Shown here piece after piece: positions 45,859 to 55,153 of a stretch of DNA of 64,000 nucleotides. Origin of the DNA: Halarcobacter sp. (GTDB lineage: Bacteria; Campylobacterota; Campylobacteria; Campylobacterales; Arcobacteraceae); NCBI GenBank assembly GCA_030145305.1, contig JAQYVX010000009.1, positions 113,249 to 177,248 of the forward strand, given 5' to 3'. The translations under genes were made by a program, and so were the position numbers. Below the pieces are notes generated by a model that was given only the letters and a program-made list of their open reading frames with translations, made no database searches and had not been told where the DNA came from. Each line of letters opens with the position of its first letter. The stretch's first letter is position 1.

Positions 45859-47481
45859 ATGATATCTAATGTATCCATTTTAAAAAATATAACTATTTTA
45901 TACGCAGAGGATGAAGCTGCACTAAGAGAAATTACATTAAATATATTAAAAGGTTTTACAAAAAAACAACTTGTTGCTCAAAATGGAGTACAAGGTTTAG
46001 AACTTTTTAAAAAGCATGAACAAGAAATTGATTTAATTATAACAGATGTTAATATGCCCCTTATGAATGGGCTGGAAATGATTAAAGAGATAAAAAAAAT
46101 AAATGCAAATATTCCTATTATTGTAGCTACTGCTTTTTCTAATACTGAATATTTACTTGAAGCTATTGATATTGGTGTTGATAAATATGTATTAAAACCA
46201 ATTGATATGAAAAAACTTTTACAACTTATGAGTCAATCTTTACTTTACCATGAGCTAAAAGATTTGTATGTTGATAACTTGACACACTTACCTAATAGAA
46301 ATAGACTACAAAAAGACTTAGCATTAACAAAAGAAGGCCTTATGGCTATGGTTAATATTGATAAATTTTCAACTATTAATGACCTTTTTGGAGAAATAAA
46401 TGGGGATAAAATCCTTCTAAAATTTGCCGATACACTTAAAAAGTTTTTTAATAAAAATGAATTTATGTTATATCGTATTGAAGCAGATAAGTTCTTAATT
46501 GTATCCAGAGATTTTGATAGAGATATTCAAAACTTATATGATTTATGTAAAAAATTTGAAGATTTTATTGAAAAAGATGCAGTTTATATTAATGAACATG
46601 AAATTGATTTAAATATGACAATTGGTTTAGCAAAAAGTGACTCAAATAATGCCTTTAAATATGTGCAAAGAGTAATTTCATATGCAAGAAGAAAATTTGA
46701 ACCAATACTAATATATAACGATGCTTTTAATATTCAAGAATCTTTTGAAGAAAATATAAAATGGATTAAAAAGATTAAAAATGGTGTTAAAAATCATAAT
46801 TTTAAAGCATATTTTCAACCAATTGTAAATTCACAAACAAAAGAAATATATAAATATGAGGCACTAATTAGATATATTGAAGAAGATGGCACAATAGTTA
46901 ATCCATATACCTTTTTAGAAATTGCAAAAAAAGCAAAACTTTATCCACATATAATCAAAATAATGATTAAAGAAGCATTTAATTTAATTAAAAATAAGAA
47001 TAAAAGAGTAGCAGTTAATATCTCTTTTGAAGATATTGCTAGTATGACTACTATGAAATATGTTTATAATGTAATTGAAGAGAATAAAGAGTTTGCACAT
47101 CTTTTAGAGTTTGAAATTTTAGAATCTGAAGAAATTTCAGATTTCTCTGAAGTTTTTAAATTTATAAAACGTTTAAAAGAGTATGACTGTCAAATAGGTG
47201 TTGATGACTTTGGAGCAGGATACTCTAACTTTAATATGCTTGTAAATCTAGATATATCTTTTGTAAAGATTGATGGTTCTCTTATTAAAGAGCTTGACTC
47301 TTCAGAAAACCAAAAAATTATAGTAAAAACAATTACAGAATTTACAAAGAAATTTGGCTTTAAAACTGTTGCTGAATTTGTATCAAATGAAGAAATTTAT
47401 AAACAAGTAAAAGAGATTGGTGTAGATTATTGTCAAGGTTACTATTTTGATGCACCTTTAAGCTATGATCAAATAACTTAA
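45859..47481 (+). CDS. Response regulator with degenerate GGDEF and intact EAL domain
   Basis: This 540-residue protein has a receiver domain (1-125; phospho-acceptor Asp in IITDVNMPLMNG, Lys in YVLKPID), then a GGDEF domain (~145-290) whose active site reads EADKF and is likely inactive. An EAL domain (~310-535) follows with YKYEALIRY, DDFGAGYSN, VKIDGSLI and CQGYYF all present. It probably degrades c-di-GMP under control of an unlinked histidine kinase, which would oppose LapD-dependent adhesion. Monocistronic; ends in a long palindrome. Confidence 0.92.
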   Translation: MISNVSILKNITILYAEDEAALREITLNILKGFTKKQLVAQNGVQGLELFKKHEQEIDLIITDVNMPLMNGLEMIKEIKKINANIPIIVATAFSNTEYLLEAIDIGVDKYVLKPIDMKKLLQLMSQSLLYHELKDLYVDNLTHLPNRNRLQKDLALTKEGLMAMVNIDKFSTINDLFGEINGDKILLKFADTLKKFFNKNEFMLYRIEADKFLIVSRDFDRDIQNLYDLCKKFEDFIEKDAVYINEHEIDLNMTIGLAKSDSNNAFKYVQRVISYARRKFEPILIYNDAFNIQESFEENIKWIKKIKNGVKNHNFKAYFQPIVNSQTKEIYKYEALIRYIEEDGTIVNPYTFLEIAKKAKLYPHIIKIMIKEAFNLIKNKNKRVAVNISFEDIASMTTMKYVYNVIEENKEFAHLLEFEILESEEISDFSEVFKFIKRLKEYDCQIGVDDFGAGYSNFNMLVNLDISFVKIDGSLIKELDSSENQKIIVKTITEFTKKFGFKTVAEFVSNEEIYKQVKEIGVDYCQGYYFDAPLSYDQIT

Positions 47482-47505
47482 ATAATATATATTATTTAAG
47501 TTATT
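47472..47505. repeat. Perfect 34-bp palindrome spanning a stop codon
   Basis: Arms of 17 bases (AATAACTTAAATAATAT and its exact complement) meet without a spacer and include the TAA stop (47479-47481) of the EAL gene. It is followed at 47508-47529 by a second perfect inverted repeat (CTTCTAAAAT, two-base spacer) running into the gmk stop. Together they probably stop converging transcription from both sides, although long T-runs are absent. Confidence 0.7.
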
Positions 47506-47522
47506 AGCTTCTAAAATTTATT

Positions 47523-48140
47523 TTAGAAGTTCAACCAGTTTTTGATTATCACTTCTTTTTCATGTAGTTTAGACTTAACTCTAGCTATATTTGCAATAGC
47601 AATCAGCTCTTTACTAGCTTTTTTTAAATCATCATTTACAATAAAATAATCGTATTTTTGGAAAGATTTTATCTCTTGTCTCGCATTATCTAATCTCTTA
47701 CTTATAACTTCTTTAGAATCTGTATTTCTTTCATATAATCTTTGTTCTAGTTCATCAAGCGTTGGAGTTGTAATAAATACAGAAGTAACAAGGTCATTAA
47801 GTTTTTTTCTAACTATTTCATGTCCTTGAACATCAATATCAAATATTACAAGTTTTCCTTTACTTAAAGCTTTTTTTATAGGTTTTAAAGATGTTCCATA
47901 ATAATTACCATGAACTTCAGCCCACTCTAAAAAATAGCCATTTTTAATATCTTCTTCAAACATTTCTCTTGATACATAGAAATAATCTACACCATCTTTT
48001 TCACCAAGTCTTGGCTCTCTTGTAGTTGTTGAAATAGAAAAATAGTAATCACTAATATCTTTATAAACATTTTTTAACAAAGTTGATTTACCACAGCCAC
48101 TAGGCCCTGAAATAATTAAAATAGCACCTTTTTTTTCCAT
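47523..48140 (-). CDS. gmk: Guanylate kinase
   Basis: This 205-residue guanylate kinase phosphorylates GMP to GDP. P-loop SGPSGCGKSTLL (residues 8-19), GMP-binding STTTREPRLGEKDGVDYFYV, and the lid and adenine region SKRLDNARQEI. Full length. It is the last gene of the rpsB-tsf-ABC-acidic protein-gmk group (3-base gap to the preceding gene). Confidence 0.96.
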   Translation of the reverse strand: MEKKGAILIISGPSGCGKSTLLKNVYKDISDYYFSISTTTREPRLGEKDGVDYFYVSREMFEEDIKNGYFLEWAEVHGNYYGTSLKPIKKALSKGKLVIFDIDVQGHEIVRKKLNDLVTSVFITTPTLDELEQRLYERNTDSKEVISKRLDNARQEIKSFQKYDYFIVNDDLKKASKELIAIANIARVKSKLHEKEVIIKNWLNF

Positions 48141-48143
48141 TAT

Positions 48144-48938
48144 TTACTCACCTTTTAAACTCAATGTAACATCTACATCTTCACCATTTGATAATCTATC
48201 AATTACATTTTGATCAAATTTTTGTAAAAATGGTTTTAACTCACTAATATTGTAATTATTTAAAATAAGCTTTACAGCTTTTTCATCATTTTCTAAATCA
48301 AATTCATATTCATTTACTTCATTTAAAGCATCATCAATAATTTCATTAATATCTTTCCAATCATTTTCATCAACATTAAGTTGATTTTGAACATCATCAT
48401 CATGTAAAATATTAGAAATCTTTCCAAGCTCCAAATTATCTAAAACTCCACCTATTTTTAAAGAGGCAATACTTACTACACTTTCATCATTTTCTTCATC
48501 AATATCATAAGCTACATCATCAGCTAAGGACTCAACATAATTTGTAATAATTTTTTCTTCGTTTAAATAGTCATCATTAAGGTCATCTTGTTTTAAACTA
48601 GCAGAACTCTTTTCTTCCTCAAGTTCTTCATCTTTAATATATTCTGTTTGTTCTTTTATTAGCTCTTCCAAAGTAGTTGGTAAGAAAGGTCTATTAATAA
48701 TAAAATCTCTTGATTTATCAAAAGGTAATTCTTCACTTACAATAGCAGCAATTTTTTTCGTTTTTTGTTTTAAACTATTAAAATCATCGTTTACAAACTC
48801 TTCATCAATTATTATAAAATCAACATTTTCTTTTATATCTAAATCATTTTTTATAATAATATTAATATTTAATTTTCGACATACTAAAGAAAATATTTTC
48901 TCTATAATTGGAGTTTTCGTAACTAAAATTAATTCCAT
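48144..48938 (-). CDS. Hypothetical highly acidic protein
   Basis: This 264-residue protein is not recognised. Residues 1-90 alternate hydrophobic strands and helices like a receiver fold (ILVTKTPIIEKIFSLVCRKL, VDFIIIDEEFV, KIAAIVSEELPFD), although the typical phosphorylation site is not clear. The remainder is very acidic, rich in Asp, Glu and Asn (DDLNDDYLNEEKII, LADDVAYDIDEENDESVV) and probably flexible. It starts directly at the stop of the LolD-like ATPase gene and ends 3 bases before gmk. Confidence 0.7.
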   Translation of the reverse strand: MELILVTKTPIIEKIFSLVCRKLNINIIIKNDLDIKENVDFIIIDEEFVNDDFNSLKQKTKKIAAIVSEELPFDKSRDFIINRPFLPTTLEELIKEQTEYIKDEELEEEKSSASLKQDDLNDDYLNEEKIITNYVESLADDVAYDIDEENDESVVSIASLKIGGVLDNLELGKISNILHDDDVQNQLNVDENDWKDINEIIDDALNEVNEYEFDLENDEKAVKLILNNYNISELKPFLQKFDQNVIDRLSNGEDVDVTLSLKGE

Positions 48939-49634
48939 TTATTTTATCTCTTCTAATTGTAAATTTGTCAATCTATAAACCTTATCACATTGCATTGCTA
49001 AGTCATTTTCATGAGTTACAAGTATCATTCCTGCATCGTTTTCTCTTATATAATCATGTAATGCATCTAAAACGATTTGTGCTGTGTCTTTATCCAAGTT
49101 TCCTGTTGGTTCATCTGCAAATATAATTTTTGGTTTTTTTGTTAAAACCCTAGCAATAGACAGTCTTTGTTGTTGTCCACCACTTAACTCCCCTACTCCT
49201 TGATTTATTACAAAATCAATATTAAGTTTTTTTAATAAATTTTTATCTATTTCATTTCCACTTAAAAGTGTAGCAATTTCTAAATTATCATTTGCAGAAA
49301 AACCTCTAAAAAGATAATGTGCTTGGAATATTATACCAAAATCTTTTCTTCTTATATTTAAAAGTTTCTTTTTTTTAATTTTATATATATCGTTATTTTC
49401 AAAAGTTATTTCACCATTTTTTGGTTCAAGTAACGAAGATAATATATTTAATAAAGTTGATTTTCCACTACCACTCATTCCAATAATTGCAATAGATTGT
49501 TGTTTTTCTAAAATTAGATTTATATTTTCAAAAAGTTCATAATCAAAGTTGTGGGAAAGTTTTTTTGCTTCAAGCAAAGTAGTTCGGGCATCAGTAGTAA
49601 TGAGTGCTTCAATATTTTTTGTTTCACTCATCAC
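48939..49634 (-). CDS. LolD-like ABC transporter ATP-binding protein
   Basis: This 231-residue ATPase of the LolD/MacB class has Walker A GMSGSGKST, Q-loop QAHYLFRGFSANDN, signature LSGGQQQRLSIARVL, Walker B IIFADEPTGNLD and H-loop LVTHE. LolD energises lipoprotein release to the outer membrane with LolC/E; FtsE and MacB ATPases look similar. No permease is adjacent. Co-oriented and closely spaced with tsf (27 bases). Confidence 0.83.
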   Translation of the reverse strand: MMSETKNIEALITTDARTTLLEAKKLSHNFDYELFENINLILEKQQSIAIIGMSGSGKSTLLNILSSLLEPKNGEITFENNDIYKIKKKKLLNIRRKDFGIIFQAHYLFRGFSANDNLEIATLLSGNEIDKNLLKKLNIDFVINQGVGELSGGQQQRLSIARVLTKKPKIIFADEPTGNLDKDTAQIVLDALHDYIRENDAGMILVTHENDLAMQCDKVYRLTNLQLEEIK

Positions 49635-49661
49635 TATGACTTTATCATATTTTATTAGTAA

Positions 49662-50705
49662 TTAATTACCCATTTGCGCAGCAACTTCTGCCGCGAAATC
49701 TTCTTCTTTTTTCTCAACACCTTCACCAAGTTCAAATCTAACATATTCTGTTAATTTAATTGATGCATCACAAGCAGTAATTGCTTCTTCTACAGTTATT
49801 GAGTCGTCCATAACGTACTTTTGAGATAATAAAGCATGAGCTGTATCTAACTGAGAGTTATCTTCAATCCATTTAGCAATTTTACCTTTAACGATATTTC
49901 CAATAATTTTCTCAGGCTTACCTTGTGCAAGTAATTCTTCTTTCATTTTAGCTTCAGCAGCACTTACTGCTTCTTCAGTTAATTGAACTCTAGAAACAAA
50001 CTCAGGGATAATTTTAAGATGTTTTCCAAGTCTTACTAACTCTTCATTCTCTTTTTCAATATCCGCAATAATTGCTTTGTTTTCAGATTCAATAAATTCA
50101 GGAGCTAAATCTTTATATGAAATAACAGTTGGTTTCATTGAAGCTGCATGCATTGCAATTTTTTTCAATAAATCTACAGTTTTTTCTTTTGCACTTTCAT
50201 CACAAGTAGCAGCTAAAATAACTCCAACTTTTCCTAAGTGAACATATGCATTTACAACTTCACCAGTAACATTTGCAACTTTTCTAGCAACTAAATTTTC
50301 ACCAATTACAGCAATTTTTTCGTTTAAGAAAGTTGGAAAGTCTAAACCTTCAACAGTAGATGCTACTAAAGCTTCAGCATCAGCAATATTATTTGCTTGT
50401 GCATGAGCTGTAATACCATTTACTAAGTTAAGAAATTGTTCATTTTTAGCAACAAAATCTGTTTGAGAGTTAACTTCAGTCATTGTTGCATTTGTATTAT
50501 CTTCATTTACTAAAATTGTAATAATACCTTCAGCAGCTACATTTGAAGATTTTTTAGCAGCTTTTGTTAAACCAGCTTCTCTTAAATATTTAGTTGCTTC
50601 TTCAATGTTTCCATCACACTCATTTAATGCTTTTTTACAATCAAGCATTCCAGCACCAGATTTCTCTCTTAATTCTTTAATTAATTTTGGAGTAGAACCT
50701 GCCAT
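49662..50705 (-). CDS. tsf: Translation elongation factor Ts
   Basis: This 347-residue EF-Ts recycles EF-Tu from GDP to GTP. An N-terminal UBA-like domain carries the signature LREKSGAGMLDCKKALNECDGN; TMTEVNSQTDFVAKNEQFL is the core contact region with EF-Tu; the coiled-coil and C-terminal modules are present. Follows rpsB by 2 bases, the usual order. Confidence 0.97.
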   Translation of the reverse strand: MAGSTPKLIKELREKSGAGMLDCKKALNECDGNIEEATKYLREAGLTKAAKKSSNVAAEGIITILVNEDNTNATMTEVNSQTDFVAKNEQFLNLVNGITAHAQANNIADAEALVASTVEGLDFPTFLNEKIAVIGENLVARKVANVTGEVVNAYVHLGKVGVILAATCDESAKEKTVDLLKKIAMHAASMKPTVISYKDLAPEFIESENKAIIADIEKENEELVRLGKHLKIIPEFVSRVQLTEEAVSAAEAKMKEELLAQGKPEKIIGNIVKGKIAKWIEDNSQLDTAHALLSQKYVMDDSITVEEAITACDASIKLTEYVRFELGEGVEKKEEDFAAEVAAQMGN

Positions 50706-50707
50706 AA

Positions 50708-51523
50708 TTATGCTTCCTCTGTTTTTGCTTCTTTAGCCTCTTCAACTACTTCAGTTTCACCTTCAGCTACTGCTTCAGCTACAACTTCATTAGTCTCATC
50801 TTCTGAAATAGGTGCATCTTCAACAGCAGAACCTTCTTCTTCAGCTAATGCAGCTTTACCTTCATTCATTGCTTCTGCCATTTCGTTACAGAATAATTGA
50901 ATTGATCTAATTGCATCATCATTTCCAGGAATTGGGAAATCAACAACATCAGGATCACAGTTAGTATCTAATGGAGCTACAACTTTAATTCCTAATCTTC
51001 TTGCTTCTTGAATTGCAATTTTTTCTTTAACAGCATCTAGTACAAACATCATGTCTGGAAGTTTATGCATATCTTTGATACCACCAAGGTATAATTCTAA
51101 TTTAACTTCTTTTCTAGTAAGCATTAAAGCTTCTTTTTTAGTTAAAAGATCTAGTTGACCTTCTTCTCTCATTTTTTTAATAACTTCTAATTTTCTAATT
51201 GATTTTTTAATTGTTCCGTAGTTTGTTAACATCCCACCTAACCATCTATGGTTAACGTAAGGCATACCACAATTTTCAGCAGCTCTTTTAACAGCCTCGC
51301 TAGCTTGTTTCTTAGTTCCAACAAAAATCATTGTTTCACCTTGAGCAGCTGCGTCTCTTACTACATTATATGTATATCTAAAGTATCTTAGTGTTTTTTG
51401 TAAGTCAATAATATAAATATTTTTTCTTACACCGAAAATGAATTTTTTCATTTTTGGATTCCATCTTCTTGTTTGGTGTCCGAAGTGAACTCCACATTCT
51501 AATAGGTCTTTCATTGTAACCAT
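50708..51523 (-). CDS. rpsB: 30S ribosomal protein S2
   Basis: This 271-residue S2 begins [23 protein letters not shown]. Motifs include [31 protein letters not shown] and [22 protein letters not shown] family-atypical acidic tail of ~35 residues ends the protein ([18 protein letters not shown]). The start at 51523 was chosen over an upstream ATG at 51595 because AAGGA is correctly spaced before it and S2 proteins start here; the preceding sequence is leader. Confidence 0.97.
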   Translation of the reverse strand: MVTMKDLLECGVHFGHQTRRWNPKMKKFIFGVRKNIYIIDLQKTLRYFRYTYNVVRDAAAQGETMIFVGTKKQASEAVKRAAENCGMPYVNHRWLGGMLTNYGTIKKSIRKLEVIKKMREEGQLDLLTKKEALMLTRKEVKLELYLGGIKDMHKLPDMMFVLDAVKEKIAIQEARRLGIKVVAPLDTNCDPDVVDFPIPGNDDAIRSIQLFCNEMAEAMNEGKAALAEEEGSAVEDAPISEDETNEVVAEAVAEGETEVVEEAKEAKTEEA

Positions 51524-51737
51524 GTTTTTTCCTTGTTTTTTTATTTTGTTGTCTTCTTTTTTAGCGCAAAAATAAATTTTGCTAAAAAGAAGCAAAAACC
51601 TAAAGAGAACAACGAGTTGCTCTTTTAAGTAAACTAAATGGGTTTAGCCTCTGTGCCCCTTAATGCAAATTGCACAACCCATACCAGGATTGACACATGT
51701 GAGGTTTCTATTTTGAAAATAGAGTCGTGATTTTATC
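51524..51737 (-). promoter_or_regulatory. Structured rpsB-tsf leader with promoter and possible attenuator
   Basis: Reading on the minus strand: a -10-like GATAAAAT (51730-51737), then CACATGTG. A bulged hairpin follows: AUGGGUU (51676-51682) pairs with AACCCAU (51638-51644), continued by GUGC/GCAC, with an unpaired AGAGGCUA on the 3' side. A second hairpin (AAAGAG...CUCUUU with inner CAAC/GUUG, 51602-51625) is followed by AGGTTTTTG and TCTTTTT, terminator-like. This resembles a ribosomal-protein leader that could let S2 control its own operon. The rest of the gap up to 51892 is AT-rich with nothing recognisable. Confidence 0.55.
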
Positions 51738-51892
51738 TAAGTAATGTTTAATACTTCTTTAAGTTGCTTTTATTTTCTTCTTTTTCACAAAAACTAACTA
51801 TAAAAAGTAAAATAAATTCATAATAAAAATCGCTTAATAAGCTAGAGAATAATAACTTAAGCCTTTGTTTAAGTATTCCAATCAATAAAATC

Positions 51893-51901
51893 TGTTAAAA
51901 T
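51893..51901 (+). promoter_or_regulatory. Extended -10 promoter (TGTTAAAAT) for the moxR operon
   Basis: TGTTAAAAT 27 bases before the TTG start of the MoxR gene, with TAAGGA (51916-51921) as ribosome binding site. Confidence 0.5.
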
Positions 51902-51927
51902 TAGCCAGATAAAATTAAGGATTATAT

Positions 51928-52881
51928 TTGGATTTACAAAATAAAATTAATTTAGTAAAACAAGAACTTTCAAAAGTGATAATAGGCCAAAACGATATGA
52001 TTGATGCACTTTTAATTGGTTTACTAACAAATGGCCATATCTTGCTAGAAGGTGTTCCTGGACTTGCAAAAACAACAACTGTTAAAACCTTAGCTGATGT
52101 AATTGATTTAAAATTCAAACGTGTTCAGTTTACGCCTGATTTACTGCCAAGTGATATAATTGGCGCACAAATTTATGATATGAAAACTGGTGAATTTAAG
52201 ATAAAAAAGGGACCTATTTTTACAAATCTTTTACTTGCAGATGAGATAAATAGAGCTCCTGCAAAAGTTCAATCTGCTTTATTAGAAGTTATGCAAGAAA
52301 GACAAGTTACTATTGCTGATGACTCCTTTATTGTTGAAGCTCCTTTTTTAGTATTAGCTACTCAAAACCCAATTGAGCAAGAAGGTGCATATTCACTTCC
52401 TGAAGCACAATTAGATAGATTTATGTTTAAAATTGTTGTAGGTTACAATACAAAAGCAGAAGAGTACGAAATTGCAAAAAAAGTAACTTCTGGTGAAATT
52501 TTAGAACTAAATAGAATCATCAATAAAGATATATTAAAAGCACTTAAGAATGAAGTTTCAAACATTCATATTGACAAAGAGTTAGAAGAATATATTGTAA
52601 ATATTATTTGTGCAACAAGAGAACCGCTTGATTATAATTTAGAAGAAATAAAAGATTATATTCAATTTGGAGCAAGTCCTAGAGCAACGATTGATATGTT
52701 TAAAGCTGTAAAAGCAATGGCATATATAAGAGGGAATAATTATGTAAGTCCAATAGATATTGCCTTAGTTGCAAAAAATATTTTAAGACATAGAATAATC
52801 TTAAGTTATGAGGCTGAAGCTATGGATATAAAAATAGATGACATAATACAAAAAATATTAGAAACTATAGAAATCCCATAA
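51928..52881 (+). CDS. MoxR-family AAA+ ATPase (TTG start)
   Basis: This 317-residue MoxR ATPase has Walker A GVPGLAKTTT, the MoxR region GPIFTNLLLADEINRAPAKV with Walker B, sensor 1 LATQNPIEQEGAYSLPEAQLD and the C-terminal lid with sensor 2 FGASPRATIDM. MoxR proteins act as chaperones that activate or insert cofactors into partners, often VWA-domain proteins, which follow here. The start TTG is preceded by TAAGGA at a six-base spacing; no alternative ATG would keep the N-terminal helix. Confidence 0.94.
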   Translation: MDLQNKINLVKQELSKVIIGQNDMIDALLIGLLTNGHILLEGVPGLAKTTTVKTLADVIDLKFKRVQFTPDLLPSDIIGAQIYDMKTGEFKIKKGPIFTNLLLADEINRAPAKVQSALLEVMQERQVTIADDSFIVEAPFLVLATQNPIEQEGAYSLPEAQLDRFMFKIVVGYNTKAEEYEIAKKVTSGEILELNRIINKDILKALKNEVSNIHIDKELEEYIVNIICATREPLDYNLEEIKDYIQFGASPRATIDMFKAVKAMAYIRGNNYVSPIDIALVAKNILRHRIILSYEAEAMDIKIDDIIQKILETIEIP

Positions 52882-52905
52882 TTGAAATAAAAAGTAATTT
52901 TAATC

Positions 52906-53739
52906 ATGAATAAAACACTAAAAAAAATCATAATAAAAACAAAAAGACAAATATTTTCTGAAGTAATTGGAAATAACTCCTCTTTACTAAAAGGTGAAGG
53001 TTATGATTTTTTAGAATTAAAAGAGTATGAATATGGAGAAGATGTAAAAAAAATTGATTGGATAATAAGTGCAAAATTTAAAAAACCACATGTAAAAGTT
53101 TTCCATGCACAAAAAGAATTAAATATAAATATTGTACCTATTTTAGGTGGTTCAGTTTATTTTGGTACAAAAAAATTTAAACAAGAACTTATTACTGAAA
53201 TTTGTTCAATTTTAGGTTTCTCTTGTATTAAACAAGGTGATCCTTTTAGTTCCTTCATTGCAAATGAAGAAGTAACTTTATGTACAAAAAAATCTAAAAG
53301 AAATTTTTCTGTTAATATGATGTGCGAAAACATTTTTGAATATAATAGTATTGGAAAAACCCAAGATTTTAAAACTATTACAAATGAACTATTTAAGCAT
53401 ATTAAGAAGAAATCAATTATCTTTTTAATAGGTGATTTTATTAATATAGAAAATTTAGATTTAAGACTTTTAAGCAAAAAACATGAAATATTTACAATTA
53501 TAGTTAGAGATAAATTTGAAGAAAAACCTTTTGAACTAGGGAATGTAAACTTAGTAGACCCCTCAACAAATCAAACTTTTGATGGAAATATAAATAGTGG
53601 TACTATTAAAAGATATGAAAAAAATATAAAAGAAAATGACCATAGACTTTTTGAACACTTACAAACCTGTGGCATTAGATTTACAAAAATTTACACACAT
53701 GAAGAGCCCTTACCAAAACTCTTAAGAATAATGAAATAA
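52906..53739 (+). CDS. DUF58 domain protein
   Basis: This 277-residue DUF58 protein shows the hallmark GEGYDFLELKEYEYGEDVKKIDW (D-x-R-E-Y-x-x-G-D-x-x-R-x-I-D-W type) near residues 26-48 and a VWA-like C-terminal half (SIIFLIGDFINIENLDLRLL). DUF58 proteins accompany MoxR ATPases and are probable substrates. Unlike many relatives it has no N-terminal membrane helices. It is the second gene of the MoxR operon. Confidence 0.88.
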   Translation: MNKTLKKIIIKTKRQIFSEVIGNNSSLLKGEGYDFLELKEYEYGEDVKKIDWIISAKFKKPHVKVFHAQKELNINIVPILGGSVYFGTKKFKQELITEICSILGFSCIKQGDPFSSFIANEEVTLCTKKSKRNFSVNMMCENIFEYNSIGKTQDFKTITNELFKHIKKKSIIFLIGDFINIENLDLRLLSKKHEIFTIIVRDKFEEKPFELGNVNLVDPSTNQTFDGNINSGTIKRYEKNIKENDHRLFEHLQTCGIRFTKIYTHEEPLPKLLRIMK

Positions 53740-53752
53740 GGCAAAGGAAATA

Positions 53753-54139
53753 ATGAACGAAATAAAAATCCATGATATTAAAAACTTAGTTGAAATTCCT
53801 GATATATCCCTATATTTGTATATGGTTCTTTGGATTTTAGGTATTGCTTTTATTTTTATTCTTATTTTTATGATTTATAAATTTTTTCAAAATAAGTATA
53901 ATAATGATAGAAAAAAATATTATAAAGTCTTGGAAGAACTTGATTTAGAAGATTCAAAACAAAGTGCTTATACAATTTCTAAATATGTCCGTTTATTAGC
54001 AAAAAGTGAAAGAGAAAAAAGATTGGCAAATGAATTGATTGAAGAATTAGAAAAATATAAATATAAAAAAGAAGTCAAAAGTTTAGAAGATGATGTAAAA
54101 ATTATTTTTGCTAGATTTATGGATAGTGTCGATGTTTGA
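53753..54139 (+). CDS. Small membrane protein of the MoxR/VWA operon (DUF4381-like)
   Basis: This 128-residue protein has a short N-terminus (IHDIKNLVEIPDIS), one membrane helix (~22-46, MVLWILGIAFIFILIFMIYKFF) and a helical cytoplasmic part (YTISKYVRLLAKSEREKRLA). Placement between DUF58 and VWA genes and this layout fit the DUF4381 family often found here; the match is by position and shape only. Its end overlaps the next start by 8 bases. Confidence 0.72.
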   Translation: MNEIKIHDIKNLVEIPDISLYLYMVLWILGIAFIFILIFMIYKFFQNKYNNDRKKYYKVLEELDLEDSKQSAYTISKYVRLLAKSEREKRLANELIEELEKYKYKKEVKSLEDDVKIIFARFMDSVDV

Positions 54140-55058
54140 GACTATATTAAATAATCTAAGTAATATTAGATTTGAGTATCCTTATTTTTTATTGCTTATT
54201 TTAGTATTTATTTTTTGTTCAATCTTTTGTAAAGCAAAAATCCCCACATATATTATTCCGCACTTAAACATATTTGAAAAAAACAAACATAAGTCATTTA
54301 TTATTTTGTCAATTTTAAAATATATGGCAATTATATTTTCAATACTTGCTTTGAGTTCTCCTTATAAGCATCTTAATACTCAAATAATAAAAAAAGATGG
54401 GATAGATATAGTTTTGAGTTTAGATACGAGTGGTTCGATGAAAGAGTTAGGTTTAAATAAAGATAATGAAGCTGAGAATAGATTTAAAGTTGTAAAAGAT
54501 ATAGTAAAAGATTTTCTTCCTAAAAGAGTTAATGATAATGTAGCTATTGTTGTATTTGGAACTTCTGTTATGATGGCAACTCCACTAAGCTTTGACAAAG
54601 AAGCTCAAAAATCAATAATCGACTATTTAGAAGTTGGAATGATTGGAGATAAGACTGCTATGATTGACTCATTAGCAACGTCTGTTAATATTTTAAAAAA
54701 CTCTAAAGCTAAATCAAAAATTGTGATTTTATTAAGTGATGGGGAAGATAATTCAAGTAATATCCCTCTTGAAGTAATTATAAAACTTTTAAAAAAATAT
54801 TCAATAAAAGTTTATTGTGTTGGAATTGGACAATCAAATAGAATAATGTTAAATGAAATTTCAAGGCAGACTCAAGGTAAATCATATTTAGCAGATTCAA
54901 AAGAGGATTTAAATGATATTTATAAACAAATTGATAATTTAGAAAAGAGTAAAATTAATAATAATAAAATAACTTTAAAAGAATTTTTATTTTTTTATCC
55001 TCTCTTTTTAGCTATTATTTCACTTATATTTTTTATATATTTAAGAAATAAAGAATAA
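54132..55058 (+). CDS. VWA domain membrane protein, BatA-like
   Basis: This 308-residue protein has N-terminal helices (~14-35, ~57-77), a von Willebrand factor A domain with the MIDAS motif DTSGSMKEL, Thr in GDKTAMIDSL and Asp in LLSDGEDNSSN, and a C-terminal membrane helix. This is the BatA arrangement, linked to stress or aerotolerance in other bacteria. The ATG at 54132 was preferred over an upstream TTG at 54108 because it gives the usual short overlap with the preceding gene. No BatB or TPR BatC gene follows. Confidence 0.87.
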   Translation: MFETILNNLSNIRFEYPYFLLLILVFIFCSIFCKAKIPTYIIPHLNIFEKNKHKSFIILSILKYMAIIFSILALSSPYKHLNTQIIKKDGIDIVLSLDTSGSMKELGLNKDNEAENRFKVVKDIVKDFLPKRVNDNVAIVVFGTSVMMATPLSFDKEAQKSIIDYLEVGMIGDKTAMIDSLATSVNILKNSKAKSKIVILLSDGEDNSSNIPLEVIIKLLKKYSIKVYCVGIGQSNRIMLNEISRQTQGKSYLADSKEDLNDIYKQIDNLEKSKINNNKITLKEFLFFYPLFLAIISLIFFIYLRNKE

Positions 55059-55153
55059 AAGAAATAATACTAAATAAAAAAATTAATAAATGATATAATA
55101 ATCAAATCAATTAACAATTATATTTTCTAAACATATTTCACTAAAGGCTCAAA

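Noticed and set aside
51524..51595. Upstream ATG extending rpsB by 24 residues
   Set aside because: The extension lacks S2 similarity and the internal ATG has the proper ribosome binding site.
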